Shown: positions 58,438 through 64,000 of the stretch, piece after piece
How positions within the stretch are numbered: the first letter of the stretch is position 1
Layout: the number at the start of each line of letters is the position of its first letter
Source of the DNA: an uncultured Collinsella sp.
GTDB taxonomy: Bacteria; Actinomycetota; Coriobacteriia; Coriobacteriales; Coriobacteriaceae
NCBI GenBank assembly: GCA_900549745.1
Contig: URPJ01000003.1
Span: 102,514-166,513, forward strand
Length of the DNA stretch: 64,000 bases
Direction: 5' to 3'
Notes under the pieces: generated by a model
What the model saw: only the letters and a program-made list of their open reading frames with translations
Told to the model about the DNA's origin: nothing
Databases searched by the model: none
Made by a program: the position numbers and the translations under genes

Positions 58438-59862
58438 CTAGCACACACCTTCCACAAAGCGGTCGAGCTCAACAAAGCGGGAACCCTTGACCAGTACAAC
58501 ATCATGTTTTTCAAGCGCGCCGCCCATGCGGTCGAGCACCTGCTGATAATCGGAGAACACCTGGATGCGGTCCTCGTCCATGCCCATCATGCGCGCGGCA
58601 TCGGCCATAAGCTGGGCCAGCTCACCACCCACGCACGCCAGCATGTCGAGCTTCTTGGCGGCCGCATAGGCGCCCACGAGCTCATGCATGCGAGGAGCCT
58701 CATCGCCCATCTCGCCCATCTCGCCCAGGATCGCCATGCGAGACCCCGTGCACGAAAGCGAGCACAGTAGATCGAGGCCAGCAGCCATGGATTCGGCACT
58801 GGCGTTATAGGAATCGTCGATGACGCGGGCACCGCTCTTGGCGCGCTTGATCTCCTGGCGGTGACCGGTGATCGTGAGGCCCCTAAAGGCAGCATCGATC
58901 TGCTCGGGCGTCACGCCCAAGCGATAGGCAACCGCGGCGGCCTTAACGGCATTAGGAACGGACTGCACGCCGGGGATGGCAAGCATGGTATCGATCGTCT
59001 CACCCTGGCCAAAATCGAGCGTAAAGACCGGACGGCCCTCGTCATCAACACGAACGTCGCGGGCACGGACCTCATCATCGTCCGAGACGCCGGCCAGCAT
59101 CACGTCGATACCAGCAGGCTGGGCGAACGTATCGCGAATGAACGGCGTAAAGTCGTCCTCGCCGCCCAAAACCAGCAGCGGCAAGAAGTCGCCAGCGGCG
59201 CACATACCCTGGACAATCTCGGCCTTAGCGCGGGCGATGTTCTCGCGGCTACCCAAAATGCCGATATGAGAGGTGCCGATCTTGCTCACGATGGCAAGGT
59301 TGGGATTGGCGGACTGGGACAGGCGCTCAATCTCGTGGAAATGGTTCATGCCCATCTCGAGCACCAGGACCTCGGTATCGGCCGGAGCGGAGAGCACCGT
59401 GAGCGGCATGCCGATCAGGTTATTGAAATTGCCCCTGGTGGCCCAGACACGATAGCGCTTGGCGAGCACAACGGCGAGCACGTCCTTGGTCGTCGTCTTG
59501 CCGATGGAACCGGTAATGCCAACGACCAGGCAGCCAAGCTCCAGACGGTACGCGTGCGCCAAACGCAGCAGAAACTCCTCGGGATCATCGGTCAGCAGGA
59601 TGGCGCATCCTTTGTCCTGCGCCAGCGAGACCAGCTCGGCCTCGGGCTCACGCGTCATCACGACGGCGCCGGCACCCGACTGGACGGCACGGGAAGCAAA
59701 ATCATTGCCGTCGACGTTTTCACCGGGAAAGGCGACGAAAATCGTCCCTTCCTCGACCTGGCGCGAGTCGATAACGCACCCGCGGCATACCCGATCGGCT
59801 TCTCCCGTCACGGTTCGGGCCCCTGTTGCGGCCACGAGGTTGTTGACGGCGATCTCTATCAT
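58438..59862 (-). CDS. murF: UDP-MurNAc-tripeptide--D-Ala-D-Ala ligase MurF
   Basis: 474 residues. IDSRQVEEGTIFVAFPGENVDG, P-loop GITGSIGKTTTK, EMGMNHFHEIERLS and DDSYNASAESMAAGLDLL. Completes the pentapeptide. Starts 126 bases after ftsI; no murE lies between. Confidence 0.96.
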   Translation of the reverse strand: MIEIAVNNLVAATGARTVTGEADRVCRGCVIDSRQVEEGTIFVAFPGENVDGNDFASRAVQSGAGAVVMTREPEAELVSLAQDKGCAILLTDDPEEFLLRLAHAYRLELGCLVVGITGSIGKTTTKDVLAVVLAKRYRVWATRGNFNNLIGMPLTVLSAPADTEVLVLEMGMNHFHEIERLSQSANPNLAIVSKIGTSHIGILGSRENIARAKAEIVQGMCAAGDFLPLLVLGGEDDFTPFIRDTFAQPAGIDVMLAGVSDDDEVRARDVRVDDEGRPVFTLDFGQGETIDTMLAIPGVQSVPNAVKAAAVAYRLGVTPEQIDAAFRGLTITGHRQEIKRAKSGARVIDDSYNASAESMAAGLDLLCSLSCTGSRMAILGEMGEMGDEAPRMHELVGAYAAAKKLDMLACVGGELAQLMADAARMMGMDEDRIQVFSDYQQVLDRMGGALEKHDVVLVKGSRFVELDRFVEGVC

Positions 59863-59988
59863 TGCAGCTCCCCTGTAAACCTAATAATGCTATCGGCGTA
59901 TTGTATCCCAGCGCCGCACATGCGTGGTGCAGGGCATGTGAACACCCTCATATGGGACAACAAACAACACCCCAAAGATTGTAACCCC

Positions 59989-61854
59989 CTACTTCGTGTG
60001 CGGGATACCCAGCACGTCGAGCGCGTTGGCCATAATGGACTGGAACGGCACCGCAGCGGCATCTGAGCCGCTCGGCGTTCCGTCGAGCGTGATATAGCAC
60101 AGCACCTTGGGCGATTGTGCCGGTGCAAAGCCCATAAAGGACGACATGTAGTTCTCCTTGAGGTAGCCGCCGTTCTCGTCGGCACGTTCGGCCGTACCGG
60201 TCTTACCCGCCACGTCATAGCCGTCAACCGCGCCGCCAACGCCCGTTCCCTCGGACACGACCGTCTGCATGCACGATGTCACCTGGGATGCGGCGTCCTC
60301 CGAAATCGCACGCTCGCCTTCGCCCCAGTCCTTCTCGTCGCCCTTGCTGGACTTATAGAAGTGCGGGGTCATCATCACGCCGCCGTTGGCGATACCGCCC
60401 ACGGCACGTGCGATCTCAATCGGCGAGACGGACAGTGCCTGTCCAAAACTCATCGAGCCCAGCGTGGCGCCGTCATACTGGTCACGCTCCTTGACGATAC
60501 CCAGGCTCTCGCCCGGAAAATCGACACCCGAGCTGTGACCGATGCCCCACTTGTCCACATAGGCGGCAAAGTCGTCGGCACCGATCTTGCGCCCCACTAG
60601 GACAAAGCCCACGTTGGACGAACGGCGCATCATCTCGCGCACATCCATGGTCATGGCATAGTCGCGCTTGTCGGCATCGGTGACGGTATCGTCGCCCACC
60701 TTGATGCTCGCCGGCACCTCAAACGACGTACTCGATCGCACGACGCCCAAGTCGAAGCCGGCGCCCGCCACGAGCGTCTTAAAAACCGAGCCGGGCTCGT
60801 AGGCGTCGGTGACCAGGCGCAAGTTCATATCCTCGGTCTTGGCGTTTTCCAGATCGGTCTGGTCGTAAGTCGGATACGAGCAGGCTGCCAAGATCTCGCC
60901 TGTCGTAGGATCGGTGACCAGCGCCGAGCCGTTCTTGGCCTTAGTCTTCTCAACTGCCTCTGCCAGGGCATCCTCGGCCGCACGCTGGATATTGACGTCG
61001 AGCGTCGTCACGATATCAACGCCGTCGACCGCAGCCACCTTTTTATAGGCACCGCCCGCGATATAGCTGCCGTCCCTCGCGCGCTCGCGTACGAGAGAAC
61101 CGTTCGTGCCGGTCAGAAGCTTGTTGTATTGCTTTTCGAGACCCGTCAAGCCGTCGTTGTCTACATTCACTACGCCCAGCACCTGCGATGCCAGATTGCC
61201 GTATGGATATACGCGCTTCATGGCCTGCTCAAAAAGCACGCCGGGCAGGTTCTTCTTCTCCAGCGCCGCAACATCGTCTTCGTCCACCTGGCGCTTGATA
61301 TACACCCAGGTTCCATCGGACTCAACGAGCTTGCGGCAGGTCTTTTTATCGATTCCAGTTGCCTTGACCAGCGCCGACACCGTCTTGTCAACATCCTCGA
61401 CAAGCTGCGGGTTCACGGCGATGTTGCGACATTCGACCGACGACGCCAACACGTTGCCGTTGCGGTCGTAGATGGTGCCGCGTTTGGCATAGAGGGTCTG
61501 CGCAAGCAGGCGGCGCGCATCGGCACGCTCGCGCAGTTTATCGGCTTCGACAATTTGATAGTCGGCAAGGCGAAAGACGCCCAAGCCCAAGCCAAGCCCG
61601 ATGAAGCCCATGACGGCTTTGCGGCGAGGCAGAGGTGCGCCTGTGAGCCATTCGGTCGACGAACTCTTGCGCGACCTGGTGTTATGCACTTGAGGGCCGC
61701 CCGAGCCGCGAAGTCGCGACGCCGGGTCGTTGCCACGGGACTGCCCGGCGTTGTAAGATTGCCGACCCGTTCCTTGATAACCAGAACGTCCCCGCGACGA
61801 GGGACGTCCAGAACCGCGGCCCCCATCGGAACCGCGGCGATAGTCATTTGTCAT
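59989..61854 (-). CDS. ftsI: Division transpeptidase FtsI (class B PBP)
   Basis: 621 residues. A ~75-residue cytoplasmic tail (Gly/Arg/Ser rich) precedes one transmembrane helix (AVMGFIGLGLGLGVFRLADY). Dimerisation domain, then transpeptidase motifs: SVFK-type Ser in YEPGSVFKTLVAGAG, SSN in RRSSNVGFV, and KTGT in VAGKTGTAER. Crosslinks septal peptidoglycan. Confidence 0.96.
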   Translation of the reverse strand: MTNDYRRGSDGGRGSGRPSSRGRSGYQGTGRQSYNAGQSRGNDPASRLRGSGGPQVHNTRSRKSSSTEWLTGAPLPRRKAVMGFIGLGLGLGVFRLADYQIVEADKLRERADARRLLAQTLYAKRGTIYDRNGNVLASSVECRNIAVNPQLVEDVDKTVSALVKATGIDKKTCRKLVESDGTWVYIKRQVDEDDVAALEKKNLPGVLFEQAMKRVYPYGNLASQVLGVVNVDNDGLTGLEKQYNKLLTGTNGSLVRERARDGSYIAGGAYKKVAAVDGVDIVTTLDVNIQRAAEDALAEAVEKTKAKNGSALVTDPTTGEILAACSYPTYDQTDLENAKTEDMNLRLVTDAYEPGSVFKTLVAGAGFDLGVVRSSTSFEVPASIKVGDDTVTDADKRDYAMTMDVREMMRRSSNVGFVLVGRKIGADDFAAYVDKWGIGHSSGVDFPGESLGIVKERDQYDGATLGSMSFGQALSVSPIEIARAVGGIANGGVMMTPHFYKSSKGDEKDWGEGERAISEDAASQVTSCMQTVVSEGTGVGGAVDGYDVAGKTGTAERADENGGYLKENYMSSFMGFAPAQSPKVLCYITLDGTPSGSDAAAVPFQSIMANALDVLGIPHTK

Positions 61855-61871
61855 ACTCAGCTACCGTCTTG

Positions 61872-62342
61872 CTACTGAGCGGTCGCGGTCGCGTTGGCGC
61901 CCGCGGCTGCATCCTGCGAAAAGTCAAGTGTAACGCTCTCGCTGGGCTCCACCATGCCATAAGCGCCCGCAAGGTCGCGAATGCGCGTGTCGGCGCCATA
62001 GACCGAATGCATGACCTCCAGGTCGGAGCTCTCATCGGTCGCCTTTTCGAGCGTGCTGGTAAGCTCGGCGTTGCTGTTGAGCACCTGGGCCGTAACGCCG
62101 GCGAGCGCCACGCGGGCGACGCCGATCGTCATGAAGATAGCCGCAATGATGCAAAACGTTTTAAGAACGCTCATGAAAACCGGGCTTACCGCCTGGTTTG
62201 CCTGACGGCCCGCGCCCGTGTAGACATCAAAGCGCGGCGCGCGCTGCTCACGGGGAGCAACGGGGGCCTGCGGCGTCTCACGATAGGCGGGCATGGCGTT
62301 CATATCATAGGCGAGTGCTGCGCTTGAAGTGTTGTAGCCCAT
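61872..62342 (-). CDS. ftsL: FtsL-like division protein
   Basis: 156 residues. Cytoplasmic tail (about 1-52), one transmembrane helix (VLKTFCIIAAIFMTIGVARVAL) and a short coiled coil (QVLNSNAELTSTLEKATDESSD). FtsL is poorly conserved; size, topology and position between rsmH and ftsI support it. Confidence 0.8.
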   Translation of the reverse strand: MGYNTSSAALAYDMNAMPAYRETPQAPVAPREQRAPRFDVYTGAGRQANQAVSPVFMSVLKTFCIIAAIFMTIGVARVALAGVTAQVLNSNAELTSTLEKATDESSDLEVMHSVYGADTRIRDLAGAYGMVEPSESVTLDFSQDAAAGANATATAQ

Positions 62343-62432
62343 GATATGCCGCCTCCCATCCCGAGTACGTTGGTAGTGTGTTTAAGCTTCGTTTAAGGTG
62401 CGAGCGGGAGGTCCAATATCGCGCGGTCGCGC

Positions 62433-63398
62433 CTACAGACGCTGCGCCACGCGGATTTTGGCTGATCTCGCCCGAGGGTTGCGCTCAACCTCATCAGGCT
62501 GGGCAACCAAGGGTTTGCGGGTGATGACCTTGAGTATCGGCACGTTGCCGCACACGCACACCGGAATCTCCGGCGGACACGTGCACCCCTGGCTCATCTC
62601 CTTAAAGTGGTTCTTTACGATACGGTCCTCGAGCGAGTGATACGAGATGACGCAGATACGTCCGCCCGGGTTGAGCCACCTTGTGGCGGCGTCAAGCCCT
62701 CGCTCGAGCACATCGAGTTCGTGATTGACCTCGATGCGAATGGCCTGGAAACTTTTCTTGGCTGGGTGTCCGCCATGCCGACGAGCGGCAGCGGGGATAC
62801 CAGCCTTGATGATCTCGACAAACTGACCGGTGGTTTCGATCGGCTCATGCTCGCGGCGGCGCACGATCTCACGCGCGATCTGCGAGGCGAACTTCTCTTC
62901 GCCATAGACGCGTAGAATCCGGGCGAGGTCGTGTTCGTTATAGGTGTTGATGACCTCAGCTGCGTTTAAGGTGTTGTTACCCGGATCCATCCGCATGTCC
63001 AATGGGGCGTCCTCGTTGTACGAAAAGCCCCTGCCAGGGATATCGAGTTGCGGCGACGAAACGCCCAAGTCGAACAGGAAGCCATCGACCCCGGGCACCT
63101 CGGCCGAGCAAAGCAGCTCGTCCAAGTCGCCGAAGTTGCCCTTCAGCAGCTGGTGCGGTACGCCGGGAACCTCGCGGTCCAAACGGGCGCCAGCAGCCTC
63201 GAGGGCCATGTCGTCCTGATCGACGCCGAGCAAAAGGCCGGTCTCCCCCACCTGCGCGGCCATCTTTACCGAATGTCCGGCACCGCCAAGGGTGCAGTCG
63301 CAGACGACGGAACCGCTCTTTAGCTGCAGCGACTCAAGCACTTCGCCGAGCATGACAGGTTCATGCCGATATTCTTGTGTCAAGATCCCACGCTCCAT
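62433..63398 (-). CDS. rsmH: 16S rRNA m4C1402 methyltransferase RsmH (MraW)
   Basis: 321 residues. EYRHEPVMLGEVLESL, CTLGGAGHS, DQDDMAL, FLFDLGVSSPQLD, and ISYHSLEDRIVK. The YHSLEDR motif is diagnostic. Second gene of the dcw operon. Confidence 0.97.
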   Translation of the reverse strand: MERGILTQEYRHEPVMLGEVLESLQLKSGSVVCDCTLGGAGHSVKMAAQVGETGLLLGVDQDDMALEAAGARLDREVPGVPHQLLKGNFGDLDELLCSAEVPGVDGFLFDLGVSSPQLDIPGRGFSYNEDAPLDMRMDPGNNTLNAAEVINTYNEHDLARILRVYGEEKFASQIAREIVRRREHEPIETTGQFVEIIKAGIPAAARRHGGHPAKKSFQAIRIEVNHELDVLERGLDAATRWLNPGGRICVISYHSLEDRIVKNHFKEMSQGCTCPPEIPVCVCGNVPILKVITRKPLVAQPDEVERNPRARSAKIRVAQRL

Positions 63399-63418
63399 CC
63401 GTTACTCGTGCCTTGCCC

Positions 63419-63853
63419 TTACGAGAAGAAGAGGTCCAGCAGGGCCTCGTCATCATCGTCCTCATCGGCCGTAGCGCGGTCCCAAACCTCAAGGTGGTCG
63501 TAGTTGCCCACAACCGTGACCTCGCGGTCAAGGTTCGCCTGCTTGCGGAGAGACTCAGAAAGACCGATACGACCTGCGCTGTCCACATCCATCGACGTGG
63601 TGCGCTTGTTGATCGCCCTCATAAGCTTCTGGTCGTTGATGTCACGCGGGTTAAAACCCTCGTGGCCCTCACGACCCGCGAAGAGTCCTTCGACCCACTT
63701 ATCGAAGGCCTCGGCAGAGAACACGTACAGAGCATCGACATCCAGGGCTTTGAACACGCGAACGTGCTCTCCAAGCTCCTCACGAAGGGGTGCAGGCAGG
63801 GATAGACGACCTTTTGCATCGAGATTGCGCTCGTATGCACCCGTCATTCCCAT
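63419..63853 (-). CDS. mraZ: Transcriptional regulator MraZ
   Basis: 144 residues; double AbrB-like domains with the DxKGRL motifs GAYERNLDAKGRLSLPAPLR and the second DVDSAGRIGLSESLRKQ. Binds the repeats upstream of its own gene and controls the dcw operon. Acidic C-terminus (ATADEDDDDEALLDLF). Confidence 0.95.
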   Translation of the reverse strand: MGMTGAYERNLDAKGRLSLPAPLREELGEHVRVFKALDVDALYVFSAEAFDKWVEGLFAGREGHEGFNPRDINDQKLMRAINKRTTSMDVDSAGRIGLSESLRKQANLDREVTVVGNYDHLEVWDRATADEDDDDEALLDLFFS

Positions 63854-63889
63854 GTGCGCCCTCCCCTCGGTTACTCAGATGGCACGTAC

Positions 63890-63963
63890 GCGGGGAACCA
63901 CCCCGCCTGTCGACGTCATCAATAATATGGGGAACCGCCCCATTTTTCAACACCTTTCCCCAC
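63890..63963 (-). promoter_or_regulatory. mraZ promoter with MraZ-box-like repeats
   Basis: Minus strand: TTGAAA (63945-63950) and TATTAT (63922-63927) with a 17-base spacer. Decamers in 10-base phase, GTGGGGAAAG, GTGTTGAAAA and ATGGGGCGGT (63934-63963), resemble MraZ boxes and overlap the -35 box. GGGGYGGTTCCCC occurs twice as an inverted repeat: ATGGGGCGGTTCCCCAT (63927-63943) in the spacer and GCGGGGTGGTTCCCCGC (63890-63906) in the leader. Confidence 0.75.
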
Positions 63964-63967
63964 CCCT

Positions 63968-64000
<33 letters not shown>

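Noticed and set aside
59863..59988. Promoter for murF
   Set aside because: A TACAAT box is present but no -35 box at proper distance.

Overview
The window looks like chromosome from a high-GC coriobacterium, most likely Collinsella or a close relative. This rests on a dcw cluster without ftsA, an actinobacterial-type ftsZ/pgeF/yggS/sepF/yggT/divIVA neighbourhood, and an actinobacterial-type mIHF domain inside a phage gene. No 16S rRNA is present, so the genus is an inference.

Positions 1 to about 33.87 kb are the right-hand part of a tailed (siphovirus-type) prophage; its left end lies outside the window. Nearly all its genes run on the minus strand, so in transcription order: early genes (cro-like regulator, SPFH membrane protein, excisionase-like protein, RusA, Bet/RecT, a DUF1351-mIHF fusion, SSB, a replisome-organiser-like protein and many short accessory genes), then terS, terL, portal, a coiled-coil structural protein, a complete diversity-generating retroelement (DGR: variable protein, VR, TR, reverse transcriptase), a MuF head protein carrying a papain-fold toxin with its candidate immunity gene, scaffold, P22-like coat, connectors, major tail protein, frameshifted tail chaperone, tape measure and tail tip proteins. 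Lysis genes are not seen and probably lie to the left. The plus-strand repressor, a KilA-N protein and a tyrosine integrase close the right end.

From 33.87 to 34.2 kb there is an unexplained array of six alternating inverted sites with a regular ~40-bp phase. Host genes follow: SGNH hydrolase, a PARG-like macrodomain protein, a BI-1 family membrane protein, the Pit phosphate transporter with its DUF47 partner, and a nitroreductase.

From 40.2 to 63.9 kb almost everything reads leftward: mraZ-rsmH-ftsL-ftsI-murF-mraY-murD-ftsW-murG-murC-murB-ftsQ-ftsZ, then pgeF, then pstS-pstC-pstA-pstB-phoU placed inside the division gene string, then yggS-sepF-yggT-divIVA. Peptidoglycan precursor synthesis, Z-ring assembly and polar growth genes are thus co-located with phosphate import; murE is missing from its usual place between ftsI and murF. 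The window ends in a 32-base C run that is probably a contig-end artefact.

The strongest finds are the DGR (13 VR/TR differences, all at template adenines), the MuF-toxin/immunity pair, the DUF1351-mIHF fusion and the alternating inverted-repeat array.
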